Shown here piece after piece: positions 26,587-36,898 of a stretch of 64,000 bases of DNA. Numbering within the stretch: the first letter of the stretch is position 1; every line of letters starts with the position of its first letter. The DNA lies in assembly GCA_902793195.1 (NCBI GenBank), contig CADBCS010000016.1, positions 53,653 through 117,652 on the forward strand, read 5' to 3'. Below the pieces are notes generated by a model. It did no database searches. It was not told the DNA's origin and was given only the letters and a program-made list of their open reading frames with translations. The translations under genes and the position numbers were made by a program. This stretch comes from an uncultured Coriobacteriaceae bacterium (lineage in GTDB: Bacteria; Actinomycetota; Coriobacteriia; Coriobacteriales; Atopobiaceae).

Positions 26587-27498
26587 CTATCGTCGCTCAA
26601 CCCAAAACGTCTCGCTGGCAATCCCAAACCGCTCCCCCAGGCACAGCGTCTCCTGGGAGTGGGTTTCCAGCCTTCGTCCCCTGACATAGGTCCCGTTGGT
26701 GGACCCCTCGTCGCGAATGAGCACGGCATCGTCCTCGCAGCGTACCGAGGCGTGGCGTCGGCTCACGTTTCGCCAGGAGCGCAGGCACGCGTCGCACGCG
26801 GGATCGCGGCCCACGAGCTGCATCCTTCCCGCCGAGATCGCAAACGACCGTCCCGACCCCGCATGGACGAGCGCGTACGTTGCCCCCGCAGGCCGAAAGC
26901 CCTCGCACTCACGGTTCGACGCCCCCTCGCAGACCAGGCGCACGAATGCCGAGAGCCTGTTTACCGAGAAGATTCCGCACGATTGGACGACGAGTGCGTG
27001 GAGCTCGCGCACCAACAGCTCCTCGGAGGGCTCCGTGAGCCTGCGCCGGGCGAGGACGTCCAGGTGGGCAAGCAGGGAGAGGGGCGCCTCCTGCACGGAG
27101 AACCCGGCAACGTCGAGCGGTACGAATGCCAGGCGTAACCTTCGACCGTCCGCAACGTAGGCGTGCCGTGCGCCGCAGAGCAGCCCGGTGCTGGGAAACC
27201 GGTTGCGCGCGCACCACTGCGTCGCCCCGAGCAGGTCCGCGCACAGGCTTCTGAGCGTGTCCGCCGAGAAGTCGGGCGAGCGGGCGTGTGCCCTCACGCT
27301 CACACAGCCGGTGATGTCGTAGGCAAGCGAGGTCTTGCCGCCTCTTTGTTGGGGCTCTCCCACCACAGACAGCAACGACGGCTCGCAGGACTGCAGCAGT
27401 CCCCTTGCCTGCACCCCCACCAAGCGCTCCTGGCGGCCACCGCGCACGACGAGCAGGCGCGACTTGTCCCGACGGTTGTTCCTCGTTGCGATCCTCAT
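26587..27498 (-). CDS. FHA-domain protein of the type VII locus (DUF6382-like N-terminus)
   Basis: 303 residues. The C-terminal 90 residues are an FHA phosphothreonine-binding domain: VGRDPACD, then NVSRRHASV and DEGSTNGTYVRGRRL carry the key Arg, Ser-Arg-His and Thr-Asn-Gly-Thr positions. The N-terminal 190 residues form an uncharacterised domain that resembles those fused to FHA in clostridial type VII loci. With a kinase and phosphatase in the same operon, it is a natural reader of Thr phosphorylation and may take the place of EssB; the latter is inference. Ribosome-binding site ggaggt, 4 bases before the ATG. Confidence 0.82.
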   Translation of the reverse strand: MRIATRNNRRDKSRLLVVRGGRQERLVGVQARGLLQSCEPSLLSVVGEPQQRGGKTSLAYDITGCVSVRAHARSPDFSADTLRSLCADLLGATQWCARNRFPSTGLLCGARHAYVADGRRLRLAFVPLDVAGFSVQEAPLSLLAHLDVLARRRLTEPSEELLVRELHALVVQSCGIFSVNRLSAFVRLVCEGASNRECEGFRPAGATYALVHAGSGRSFAISAGRMQLVGRDPACDACLRSWRNVSRRHASVRCEDDAVLIRDEGSTNGTYVRGRRLETHSQETLCLGERFGIASETFWVERR

Positions 27499-27507
27499 GC
27501 GACCTCC

Positions 27508-27783
27508 CTACACCAAGGCAACGGTGCTGCCGTCCGTCAACGTTGCGTCCGCCACGAAGTCACGCATCACGGCGTCGTCCGCGAGCAGCCGTCCCGCGTC
27601 GCTCCCCTCGAGCAGCATGAGCGCCGGCCGGGCGCTCGGCACAAACCGGTCACGCTCGGCGGCGGCCAGCAGCGTGGACGCGAGCCGTGCCACGTGCCCC
27701 GCATCCAGGTCCCACGAGACGCGAAGCTCGTAGGTTCGCTGCGTCGCGGGAAGCAAGACGCGCAGAAGGACCTTATCCAACAT
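27508..27783 (-). CDS. YukD/EsaB-like ubiquitin-fold protein
   Basis: 91 residues. The pattern KVLLRVLLPATQRTYELRVSWDLDAGHVARLASTLL ... DGSTVALV matches the small ubiquitin-like YukD/EsaB proteins that accompany EssC-type motors and regulate or assist secretion. The start overlaps the end of the EssC gene by 11 bases. A longer reading frame upstream is a shadow of essC. Confidence 0.72.
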   Translation of the reverse strand: MLDKVLLRVLLPATQRTYELRVSWDLDAGHVARLASTLLAAAERDRFVPSARPALMLLEGSDAGRLLADDAVMRDFVADATLTDGSTVALV

Positions 27784-30700
27784 GTGGCACCTCCTCATCC
27801 GTCGGCTCGACGAGCCGTACCGCGCGAATGGTCCCTCGCTCGATCGCGTAGCCATCGGTGGCGGGTATCGTCGAGCGATACGACGAGTCGGCCTGGGCAA
27901 AGGGGAACAGCGTCTGCGTGAGAAAGCCATTGCCAACCCATACGCCCGAGCCCATGGAAACGGCCGCCCTGATCCACGGCTCATAGACGGACGAGGCACG
28001 CCAGCCCTCCATGGCCAGCACCAGCGAGAGGCCCTTGCCAGCCGCAGGCTGCGAGACAAGGGACCGCAGGCGGTCCGCCACGTCGGCGCTCAGCGACTCC
28101 ACGAGCCTGAGCGCGTTTGCCAAGACGATGACGGACTCGTGTGCACCGCCTCCCATCGACGCGACAAGACGCCCGAACGCATCCAGGTCGCGCACCACAT
28201 CGCGCTCCCCGACCCCCGCCAGTTCCCCAAACGGGTCCACGACGACAACGGGCGCAAGCGCCCTCCCCAACACGTCACACAGACCTGCGACGAAGCGTTG
28301 CAGCGCCTCGGGGTCGTCTCCCGCCACGACGAGCGGGTGCGAGGGACCCATCCTCACGCAACATGGCCTCACACCATCCTTGGCAAGCCCCACCGCCAGG
28401 ATGGAGGACGACGTGTGTTGTGCCAACATGTCCGGCAGGACGTGTTGCGGCATCGTGGGGATGCGTGGCGGCGCCGGCGATGAACCTCTGTCGCAGGCCT
28501 GTGCGATGTTAGCGAGCATGGCGTCGGTCACATGCGCACCCTGGAACTCGTGCACGTGGTCCGACAGGCGCACCAACCCCCGCAGTGGCGTCTTGGGAAG
28601 GCTCGCCCCGCCAAGACCCCCCAACAGCGTCGCATAGTCTCCCTCGTCGTGGAGCACCGTCGCGAACTCCGCCCCAAAGCTGGACCGCAACCTCATGCTC
28701 GTTCCCAGCACGCTGCCCGTGGAGGCCAGCACGTGCATGCCGAACCTGGCACCCTCGCGCACGAGTGCCTCGAGGCGCTCTCCAAGCATCGCGAACTGGT
28801 CCATCCACGCTGCCAGGTTGGACAGCGCCACGACGACGCGTACCTCGTCTGCCCCCTTTCCTCCCATGGCGCGTTCCCGGCGGTCGGCGAGCACGCCCTC
28901 CATAAGGCCCATGAGGCTCTCCATGCGCTCTGTCTCCCCCGCACGCACCAATCCCCCCCATTGTGGCAATCGTGCAAGGCAGGCAAGCTCTCCCTGCCCG
29001 AGGTCGATTCCATACACCCAGAGCCGATCTCCCCCGCACCCGCGGACCACCGAGGCGACCGCGGAGCAGAGCAGGCGCTCCACGCCCGAGCCGGGCATCC
29101 CATACAGAAGGACGTTTCCCGCCACGGCAAGGTCGACGTCGAGTCTCACGTAACGCTGGTTCCACGGGTCGTCCACGAGCCCGATGGTGCACGGTACGTC
29201 TGCGCCCGCGCCGCCCGCGCACCTGCGGTCCACCTCGTCGAGCGCGAGGCTTGCTGGCAGCGGGTCGATCCAGAGGGCATGGGCGCGCATGCCCAGCAGC
29301 CCGGCAACCTCGCTCAGCTGCCCTATCACGGCATCGAGCTCCGTCGTCGCGCTCGCCGCGCATTCGGATACCTCTTCGCGCGCGATGGCCACTCCCTCAC
29401 CGTCGAGCAGCTCCACCGACGCGTCGCGCTTGGGGGCATACGCCTCGCGCGGTACGTAGGGTCCGCCCGCATAGGCGCACTGTCCCACACAGAACTCCTC
29501 GTCGTAGCCGACGAGCAGGCAGAACTGCCCTGGGCGCTCGAACGTCGCGGCCACATCGCGGCGCACCATCTCGCGTGAGTCCGCGGCATCGGCCACCTTG
29601 AGACACAGCTTGAATCGCGCGTTCGACCATATCTGGTCGCTGACCACCCCGGAGGGCTTCTGCGTCGCCAGCACCAGGTGCACGCCCAGCGACCTGCCGA
29701 TGCGCGCGGCCGTCATGAGCTCCTCCATGAACTCGGGCTCCTGCTGCCTCAGCTCCGCGAACTCGTCGGCGATCACCACCAGATGCGGAAGCGGCTCGGC
29801 GAGAGCACCCTGTCGATAGAGGCTCACGTACCTTCGTATGTCCATGGTCGCCTCGCCCGTGCGCGCACGGGCCTCGTTGAGTATCCGCTGCCGACGCTTG
29901 AGCTCGCTGCGCAACGAAACCAACGTGCGGCGAATGGCCGCCCCGTCCAGGTTGGTGATGGTCCCCGACAGGTGGGGCAGCCGGTGCTCACCCTCGCAGA
30001 ACGCGCCGGCAAGGCCTCCGCCCTTGTAGTCGATGATGAGGAAGGTGACCTCGTCCGGTGCGTAGTTGACGCACAGCGACAGGATGAGCGTGATGATGAG
30101 CTCGGACTTGCCCGATCCGGTGGTCCCGGCGATCAGCCCGTGGGGACCCTGCCCGTCCTCATGAAGGTCGAGGCACAGCCTCGCCCCACGCTCGTCGACG
30201 CCAAGCGGCGCCCTGAGCGTCCTGGACGCATCGTGTTCACGCCAGCGCTTCCCCACGTTTAGGTGAAGCACGTTGCCCGCTTCGAACAGCGCGACGAATC
30301 CCGTATCGCGCGCCGCGAAGGCACACTCGTCCACGTCCTCCAGACGCACCTTGGACAGTGCCAGTGCGAAGGACGCCGCCTGCTCCCGCGTGACCAGCGC
30401 GTCCGGATCGAACGAGACGACCGTTCCCCGGATGTCCTCGCGGGAGAACATGCAGGCACCCCGCTCCGCATGGCCCGCGTCTCCACCGCCTGTGGCGGCC
30501 AAGGCATGCGCGCGGTCGCCGTGCAGGTCGACGATGTGGGTGCACGACCGCGGCAAGGCCACGAGGTCGTTCGCCAGATACAGCATCGACACACCGGCCC
30601 CGCTGGTCTCGGCCGCCCGGCGCAGCGTCTCCGAGCGCTTGGCGAGACCCAGGCTCGCACACACGACGACGTAGTGGGGATGGGTATGCCCCCGCTCGCC

Positions 30701-32335
30701 TCCCGCGAACTCGTCTGGCCGCCGCATCGCCTGCTCGATGCGGCGGTCGATGCGTCGCATACCGTCCTGGCCCGTTGCCACGAGCCGAAGCGCGTCGGTC
30801 GTGTCGTGCAGGTGCGCGAGAGGGGTGGCCCATTCCCATTCGCAGCGTTCCCCTTCGTCTGCGACCAGGGCGATCTTGACCTCGCGGTAGCTGTAGCACG
30901 CAAGCAGCTGCACCATGATGCCACGCATGACCTCCCAGGCAAGGGGGCGCGGCCCCACGATTCCCACCGCCGGATGGCGCACCAGATCCATGCTTATGGG
31001 CACGTTGGTGAGCATGGGGGGGTTGTCCGCCAGCTCCTGCAGCCGATCCCACATGTCGTCGGCATGCGTCGACGGCTTTCTTTGCGGCCATGACAGGTCG
31101 GCATCGAGCGGCAGGTCTCCCACACCAACGCGAACGTGTAGGAAGTCTGCCTGCGTGTCGGCATGACTCATGAGCAGCGGTGACCGTTCGCGGGCCATAA
31201 GGAGGGAGCGCGACACCGGTGGCGTGTTGTCGTGGCGGACCATGCGCTGGGTTCGCGCCTCCTCCTCCAGCAAACACTCCACCCCGTCCAGATACGAGAC
31301 GTACAGGTGGTTGCGCCTGAGCTCGGTCGCCTCCCTCCGCATTCGCTCGTAGGAGCGCGCGATCACGGGCCACAGCACCGACCCCACGACCATGGTCGCA
31401 GACATGCCGGCAAGCGGTACCACCGAGAGCGGGTCGGCACCGCGCATGACCCCCAGGACGACGTTGAACATCATGAACGCGGAGCCCATGCCCATGAGCA
31501 TGGAGGGACCGAGCTGCACGATGGCCGGCTGCCCGGGGACCTCGGCACGCATGGGTGGCGCGTCTACGGAGAGGGAGACGGCGGGCGCGGACTGCAGCAG
31601 CCGCGGAGCTGCGAAGAACGGCGCGAGGGTGGAGTCGACCGGGGTGACCTGCGGGTACACCACGTAACGATCGGCAGCCTGACCCTTGGGCACACATCCA
31701 CGCAGCGCGTCGAGGTGCATGCCCGACGGCCTGTTGGCGCAAACCATGTCGTGCCCCACCATAAGCGTGAAGTCCAGGATCGTCACGATGTCTCCCACAT
31801 CCAGCTCGCGCGGGTGCAGCGGAGCCAGCACGTGGCCGTTCACCAACGTGGCACCTCGGCTCCCCATGTCCTCGATCACAAAGCCCTCCCCCGTGTGGAT
31901 GAGCCGAGCCTGCCTGGCACAGACATAGCGGTTCTCGTAGGGCAGCTCGCACGCCTGGTCCCGCCCGATCACGAACGTGCCCACAGAAGGCAAGGCGAAG
32001 CGCTCGAAGTGAGCCATGCCCCGCGTGACCGGTCGTATGTAGAGGCTCATCACCCGCTCCGAGCCCCTCGTGACGAGACCGAGCATGGTGGTCGCACCAC
32101 GCTCGATGATCACCGAGCCAAGCGGCGTCGCGTCGCCGACGAGCGTGAGCGCCACGACCGGCGAGGCGGAGCGGATGAGGAGGGAGTCTCCCCGCCTCTC
32201 GACGCAGACGAGCGCGTCTTGGGGAGAGGAGAGCTCCGTCTTGCCGATCCAGAGCACCGACTGAACCATCTCGTCGAAGGCGAACGTCCTCACGACGTCT
32301 TCGGCGCCCAGCGAGAGCAGCAACGTGTGACCCAT
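27773..32335 (-). CDS. essC: EssC-type FtsK/SpoIIIE ATPase, type VII secretion motor
   Basis: 1520 residues. Order: N-terminal region with an FHA domain (FVIGRDQACELPYENRYVCARQ..., about 125-200), two transmembrane helices (about 272-328), then three FtsK/SpoIIIE-like ATPase units. The first is complete: Walker A GTTGSGKS (near 738) and Walker B LVVIADEF (near 853). The second (GMPGSGVERLL, near 1072) lacks the Walker A Lys, and the third (VVAGDDPEALQRF, near 1338) is degenerate, as in known EssC/EccC motors where the outer domains bind substrates. Drives export of WXG100-type proteins across the membrane. ATG 32335 has a gggagg site; upstream frame extension is unsupported. Confidence 0.93.
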   Translation of the reverse strand: MGHTLLLSLGAEDVVRTFAFDEMVQSVLWIGKTELSSPQDALVCVERRGDSLLIRSASPVVALTLVGDATPLGSVIIERGATTMLGLVTRGSERVMSLYIRPVTRGMAHFERFALPSVGTFVIGRDQACELPYENRYVCARQARLIHTGEGFVIEDMGSRGATLVNGHVLAPLHPRELDVGDIVTILDFTLMVGHDMVCANRPSGMHLDALRGCVPKGQAADRYVVYPQVTPVDSTLAPFFAAPRLLQSAPAVSLSVDAPPMRAEVPGQPAIVQLGPSMLMGMGSAFMMFNVVLGVMRGADPLSVVPLAGMSATMVVGSVLWPVIARSYERMRREATELRRNHLYVSYLDGVECLLEEEARTQRMVRHDNTPPVSRSLLMARERSPLLMSHADTQADFLHVRVGVGDLPLDADLSWPQRKPSTHADDMWDRLQELADNPPMLTNVPISMDLVRHPAVGIVGPRPLAWEVMRGIMVQLLACYSYREVKIALVADEGERCEWEWATPLAHLHDTTDALRLVATGQDGMRRIDRRIEQAMRRPDEFAGGERGHTHPHYVVVCASLGLAKRSETLRRAAETSGAGVSMLYLANDLVALPRSCTHIVDLHGDRAHALAATGGGDAGHAERGACMFSREDIRGTVVSFDPDALVTREQAASFALALSKVRLEDVDECAFAARDTGFVALFEAGNVLHLNVGKRWREHDASRTLRAPLGVDERGARLCLDLHEDGQGPHGLIAGTTGSGKSELIITLILSLCVNYAPDEVTFLIIDYKGGGLAGAFCEGEHRLPHLSGTITNLDGAAIRRTLVSLRSELKRRQRILNEARARTGEATMDIRRYVSLYRQGALAEPLPHLVVIADEFAELRQQEPEFMEELMTAARIGRSLGVHLVLATQKPSGVVSDQIWSNARFKLCLKVADAADSREMVRRDVAATFERPGQFCLLVGYDEEFCVGQCAYAGGPYVPREAYAPKRDASVELLDGEGVAIAREEVSECAASATTELDAVIGQLSEVAGLLGMRAHALWIDPLPASLALDEVDRRCAGGAGADVPCTIGLVDDPWNQRYVRLDVDLAVAGNVLLYGMPGSGVERLLCSAVASVVRGCGGDRLWVYGIDLGQGELACLARLPQWGGLVRAGETERMESLMGLMEGVLADRRERAMGGKGADEVRVVVALSNLAAWMDQFAMLGERLEALVREGARFGMHVLASTGSVLGTSMRLRSSFGAEFATVLHDEGDYATLLGGLGGASLPKTPLRGLVRLSDHVHEFQGAHVTDAMLANIAQACDRGSSPAPPRIPTMPQHVLPDMLAQHTSSSILAVGLAKDGVRPCCVRMGPSHPLVVAGDDPEALQRFVAGLCDVLGRALAPVVVVDPFGELAGVGERDVVRDLDAFGRLVASMGGGAHESVIVLANALRLVESLSADVADRLRSLVSQPAAGKGLSLVLAMEGWRASSVYEPWIRAAVSMGSGVWVGNGFLTQTLFPFAQADSSYRSTIPATDGYAIERGTIRAVRLVEPTDEEVPHVG

Positions 32336-32370
32336 GCTCGTCCTCCCTTCGATTCCGTCGGTGTCCCTTA

Positions 32371-32661
32371 CTACCTCAGGCTTGCCGCCAGCTGGGCATC
32401 GGTCTCCTCGAGGGCACGTGCCGTGTTGTCGAGGGCCCGCGCGATCTCGTCTATGAGCTCCTTCGCCCGCACGAACCCGGGACGCAGCTCGCCAAAGCGG
32501 GCGGCATACGCCTTGCTCGACGCACCCTCCCACTCGCTCTGGAGCTGGTTGAGCAGCGTGTCCATGCGACCTATGACCGACTGCACGTTCTCGGCCTCCC
32601 GGCGATACTCGTTCGCCCGCCCTCGCATCTGATCGGGTGTGATCCTAATCTGTCCGGCCAT
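32371..32661 (-). CDS. WXG100-family secreted protein
   Basis: 96 residues, helix-turn-helix hairpin with the WXG motif as SEWEGASSKAY in the turn, no signal peptide: a typical EsxA-like substrate of a type VII system that forms dimers. ATG 32661 is chosen because aaaggtgg lies 5 bases before it (an in-frame Met 9 bases upstream lacks this). The gene overlaps the end of the Ig-like protein gene by 17 bases. Encoded immediately before EssC. Confidence 0.9.
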   Translation of the reverse strand: MAGQIRITPDQMRGRANEYRREAENVQSVIGRMDTLLNQLQSEWEGASSKAYAARFGELRPGFVRAKELIDEIARALDNTARALEETDAQLAASLR

Positions 32662-35600
32662 GTCTACCACCTTTCCCTATGCGAGCCAGTGCACCATGCA
32701 CCAGCCTCACGCACCCAAAACCAGCCACACCACATGCCAGCATGACCCCGAGCTCTGCCCATCCCGTGGAGCGGACGAAGCCGTCTGCCTCGTAGGCATC
32801 CGTGCGGTCCTCGAGTCCGGTGTAGTCACCCACGCATATGCGCAGGCTCCTGGGCACCCAGGCCGGCCTCGGCACCAGCCGGAACCTAAAGCGTCCCTGC
32901 TCCAGGAGCTCGTCGTTAGCCACGGCCTCGTCCGAGCCGTCCCGACGCACCTGCACCGGCTCGCCGTCGACCCACACGGACAGCCTGTCACCATCGCCGA
33001 TCTCGTCGCGAACGTAGAACGACGCATCGAATTCCCCGCCGATGCTCGGACCCTCCGGCAGGACCACGTCCTCGATGCGCGGCCCGTCCTCGTCGAGGGT
33101 GAACGAGGCCGTGGACGAACGCGAGTCCAGGTCCTGCTCCCTGCCCTCGTCCGACTCCCAGAAGGCCGCCGTCGTGTTGTGGTTGCCGGCGACGTCGATG
33201 GAGCTCACGTCCACCTGGTAGAGCCCCTGTCCACCGTCGCCGAAGTCCGAGTCGCTTCCCCTCCCGAAGTTGCCCGGTGCGATCGTGTACACGCACTCGA
33301 ACCAGCCCTCGGGACCCCGCTGGTCCTGCGCGCCTACCGCCTCCACGGTGTAGCCCGACTTCTCTGGGACTGTGGTCTGGCGAATCGCGGTGGTCGAGAA
33401 GGCGTGTTCCTTGGTCACCATGTGCGCATCGCCCGAGTCATCACCCCCGGCGAATCCGCTCACGTTTATCTCGTGCACCACGATGCGCGGAGCCAACGTG
33501 AGCAGCTCTCCCCGCCAGGCTCGCTGGGCCGGATTGACACTGCCTCCCGCTTCCTCGAAGACGTAGTTCGACCCAAAGCGATTGAGCGAGAACCGAAGGC
33601 TGACCTCCTGCGACTCGTTGCCGGCGAGGTCTGTCGCCCTTGCCGTGATGGTGTACACGTCGTCACCCGCAAGCGCGTACCCCCCGCCCTCCCGCGCGGA
33701 ATCGACGCCCACGTTGCCCCAGTCGAACGTGAGCTCGTTGTCCCCCGCGACCTGGTCCGCCACAAGTCGTCCCGCGTCGTTTTGGGCCCGCATGCCGTCC
33801 ATCGTCGCCACCGTGCGCGCCATGTCGAGGTTCGCCTCGTCCTTGCACACCACCACCGGCCTAAACGCCTGGGCGAAGGCGGTCCCGTCGAGCAGCTCCG
33901 TCGGTTCGGAGTCGGCGACGAACGGGTCTGCGGTGCTCACCACCTTGTGCGCCTGAACCGTGGGCGCCTTGGTGTCGATGACAAAGTCCTCGCACGTGTA
34001 GGTCTGCGCCTCGTTTCCGGCAAGGTCCGCCCCGCGCACGGTGAGCCGATGAGGCGCATCGACCGTGGAGTCGGTCGCAAATGTCACCGCACAGGCGTGG
34101 GTGTCGCCCTGCGACTCCCAGGGACCCGTGATCCCGGTCGTGACGACGGACATGGCGGATGCGTCGAAGTCGTGCTCCACGACCGTGATGGTTGCCGTAC
34201 GGCTCGCGCGATAGAACTTGCCGTTGCGCACGTCCTCGTTGTCCCATGTCACCGTGATGACGGGGGCGGTCTTGTCGATGGTGAACTCCTCCAGCACGGC
34301 GACGGGCGAGGAGTTGCCCGCGGCGTCTTGGAGCCGGGCGGCCACCTGGTAGTGTCCGTCCTCGCCAAACCCCTGCTCGCACGCATAGAGGGGCGCGTCC
34401 CCCGCAAACGACGAGACGGGAACGGTCCATGTGGAGCGCGTCTGGACGGCATCTGCCGTCCGTTTGCTCACCGTTGCCACGATGCGTCCCGGATCGAGTC
34501 GCTGCAGCCAGCCAAACCCGTACTCGTCCACCCGGATACGCACCGACTGGTCCTGCCTGTGATAGCTGTTGGCGGCCGGCCCCTCGAGCGACACCTTGGG
34601 AGCCGTGACATCGTTGACGATGGCCTGCGGGTACACGCCCTCCCCGCCAAGCGACACGTTGGTGGCGTCCTCGATGCGGTCCGCCTCCACCACGCCCCTC
34701 GTACCCAGGCTCCACACCCGCACGTTGCCCGCGACGTCGCGCACGAAGACCCTCACGTTGCGCTCGAACGTGGTGTCGTGGCTCGCGTCGTGGGCCACGT
34801 GGTCCTTGAGCCTCAGGCGGACGGTCGCCTGCGTCTTGCCACGCACGGGCTCCATGTGCGTGGTGTAGGCGCCGTCGGGGTCGTCCACCCACGCGTCGGC
34901 CAGGCCGTATTCGTCCTGAAGGTCGAGGTCGAGGGTCGTGGGCACACCGTCGCGCTCCGAGTAGAAGTAGAACGGGGCGCCCGTCGCCTGCAGCGGCCAC
35001 ATCACGATGGGCCGCTTCCCCACTGTCGCCCGGATCACCTTGGGTGCCGTCTGGTCCACCACGAACTCCACCTTCGCCGAGGCCAGGTGCCCCACGAGGT
35101 CTGCCACCCGAGCCTCCGCGTGCTTGAGCCCGGCGCCCAGACCGGTGGACTCCTCCATATAGACGCAGCTCGCCTCGTAGGTCACGTTCCCGCCGTCATC
35201 CGTCCCAAGAACGCTCCACGCGAGCGGGACCTGCCTGCCGATCGAGTTGGAAACGAGCGACGCCTGTGCGTCGAAGTTCCTGTCGACCACCCTCACACGC
35301 ACCGTCACGGCCCGGGCATAGCATGGTAGCCCACCGACCCGCGGCACCTTGTCGGCAGGCGGGATGCAGGCCACGCTCACCTGTGGGCCGGTGAGGTCGA
35401 TGACGAAAGGCTCGGACGTGTAGGTGCCGTCCTCCCCCACCGGTGTGTCGTCGTCCCCCACAAGGGGGTTCTGCGCCCGGTCCGCTCCCAACACCTCGAG
35501 GGCATAGGTCCCGTCTCCCCAAAACGAGAGGTCACGGCAATAGGTGTCCTGCGAGACTCCCTGTCTCCACGGGCCCATCGTAACCGAGTCGACCGTCGCA

Positions 35601-36898
35601 CCCCGCGACGTGATGGGGCGAATGCCCACGAGTCCCGACCCATCATTGAGGTCGTCCAAGTTGAGGTTCTGGTCGCACACCACCACATGCGCCGCCACGG
35701 CAGCATCGTAGAGCGGACCGTCCGTTGCGTCCCCACAACGACGCGGATAGTCAAAGCTCACCCACATGCGCGGTCGCGTGGTGTCCACCACGACGTCTGG
35801 GCACTCCACCTGCGCCGTGTTGCCTGCCAGGTCGGTCGCCGACGCGAGCAGCTGGTAGACACCGTCGTCGGTGTGGTCGTCTGCGGCGGGAATGGTGAGC
35901 GGGTAGTCGTAGCTCTCCCTCTCCCTTCGCATGCCCTCGCAACCGACGGACAGGGCGCAGCTAGTCGACCCGTCCCTGTCCAAGTTCGCAACCACCTGCT
36001 CCGCGTCGTGGGCGATCACGTCCTCCCAACGCTCGTCTTGCACGCGAACCAGGACGTTGGCGGGCCGTTTGACGTACGCACCGGAGGAGATGCCCACGAT
36101 CTGCACGCGCGGTGCCACCGTGTCGACCACCAGCGTCGTAGCCTCGAACCCGTCCCATCCCGCAAAGGCAACCTCATCGCCCCGCGCGTCGACCGCCTTT
36201 GCGAGCGTCTTGGCATCGTAGGAGCCATCGAGCAGCGTGACCGTTCCCGAGCTGCATGACCACCCCTCGTCGTCGGTCGCGATCGACCAGTCGTCAAAGG
36301 CGATCCTGCCATCCTCCACCTGGACTTGGCCACTGCCTTCCGAGAGCAGGTCTTCCAGGGTGGCGCCGCATACGACGCTGTCCCGCGTGTTGAGCTCAGC
36401 ACCCTCCATGCGCACCGAAAGCACCAGCTCCCTGCCAAAGTGCGCCGATGAGCCAACTACGCGTCCCGCGTCGAGCTCGTCGCAGTCCACCGCAAGCGTG
36501 GGCGGTTCGGGCGCGACTGGCTCCTCCGGCTCGTCGGGACCTGTCGGCTCGTCGGGACCTGTCGGGTCGGTGGGGCCTGTCGGGTCGGTGGGGCCTGTTG
36601 GGTCCGTGGGACCACCCGAGTCGCCGGATGCCGCAGAACCGCTAGCAGGGTCACCGCCGTTGGCATCGCCCTCGCCTTGCCTCATTTGCCCGACACCGCC
36701 ATCCGCACCACGCCCAGACTGCCCATACGACGTCTGCGCCCAGACACCTCGCGTCGTCGCACATGCGAGGCCAAGCGAGAGCATCGCGAGCAGCGAGAAC
36801 GATGCGATGCGCGACGCCGACAACATTCGTCTCGCAGCGCCACGCGTGCCAGGCGAACCCGTCTTGCACATCCGCGTTTCCCTGCACCATGCCATCAT
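32645..36898 (-). CDS. large Ig-like-repeat surface protein of the type VII locus
   Basis: 1417 residues. N-terminal signal/anchor (SRIASFSLLAMLSLGLACATTRGVWA), a low-complexity linker of GPTDPT/GPDEP repeats, and about eight Ig-like domains each opened by a VDTxxP-type junction (VDTVAPRV, VDTTRPRM, IDLTGPQV, VDQTAPKV, NDVTAPKV, IDKTAPVI, IDTKAPTV, LDEDGPRI). Ends with a transmembrane helix (MLACGVAGFGCVRLVHGAL) and a short basic tail; no LPxTG motif. Exposed stalk or adhesin anchored in the membrane is inferred; function unknown. The ATG overlaps the previous stop by 4 bases (ATGA). Confidence 0.8.
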   Translation of the reverse strand: MMAWCRETRMCKTGSPGTRGAARRMLSASRIASFSLLAMLSLGLACATTRGVWAQTSYGQSGRGADGGVGQMRQGEGDANGGDPASGSAASGDSGGPTDPTGPTDPTGPTDPTGPDEPTGPDEPEEPVAPEPPTLAVDCDELDAGRVVGSSAHFGRELVLSVRMEGAELNTRDSVVCGATLEDLLSEGSGQVQVEDGRIAFDDWSIATDDEGWSCSSGTVTLLDGSYDAKTLAKAVDARGDEVAFAGWDGFEATTLVVDTVAPRVQIVGISSGAYVKRPANVLVRVQDERWEDVIAHDAEQVVANLDRDGSTSCALSVGCEGMRRERESYDYPLTIPAADDHTDDGVYQLLASATDLAGNTAQVECPDVVVDTTRPRMWVSFDYPRRCGDATDGPLYDAAVAAHVVVCDQNLNLDDLNDGSGLVGIRPITSRGATVDSVTMGPWRQGVSQDTYCRDLSFWGDGTYALEVLGADRAQNPLVGDDDTPVGEDGTYTSEPFVIDLTGPQVSVACIPPADKVPRVGGLPCYARAVTVRVRVVDRNFDAQASLVSNSIGRQVPLAWSVLGTDDGGNVTYEASCVYMEESTGLGAGLKHAEARVADLVGHLASAKVEFVVDQTAPKVIRATVGKRPIVMWPLQATGAPFYFYSERDGVPTTLDLDLQDEYGLADAWVDDPDGAYTTHMEPVRGKTQATVRLRLKDHVAHDASHDTTFERNVRVFVRDVAGNVRVWSLGTRGVVEADRIEDATNVSLGGEGVYPQAIVNDVTAPKVSLEGPAANSYHRQDQSVRIRVDEYGFGWLQRLDPGRIVATVSKRTADAVQTRSTWTVPVSSFAGDAPLYACEQGFGEDGHYQVAARLQDAAGNSSPVAVLEEFTIDKTAPVITVTWDNEDVRNGKFYRASRTATITVVEHDFDASAMSVVTTGITGPWESQGDTHACAVTFATDSTVDAPHRLTVRGADLAGNEAQTYTCEDFVIDTKAPTVQAHKVVSTADPFVADSEPTELLDGTAFAQAFRPVVVCKDEANLDMARTVATMDGMRAQNDAGRLVADQVAGDNELTFDWGNVGVDSAREGGGYALAGDDVYTITARATDLAGNESQEVSLRFSLNRFGSNYVFEEAGGSVNPAQRAWRGELLTLAPRIVVHEINVSGFAGGDDSGDAHMVTKEHAFSTTAIRQTTVPEKSGYTVEAVGAQDQRGPEGWFECVYTIAPGNFGRGSDSDFGDGGQGLYQVDVSSIDVAGNHNTTAAFWESDEGREQDLDSRSSTASFTLDEDGPRIEDVVLPEGPSIGGEFDASFYVRDEIGDGDRLSVWVDGEPVQVRRDGSDEAVANDELLEQGRFRFRLVPRPAWVPRSLRICVGDYTGLEDRTDAYEADGFVRSTGWAELGVMLACGVAGFGCVRLVHGALARIGKGGRHGRTD

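Noticed and set aside
32639..35329. 896-codon plus-strand ORF
   Set aside because: Antisense to the Ig-like protein, which has a signal peptide, repeated domains and coupled start.
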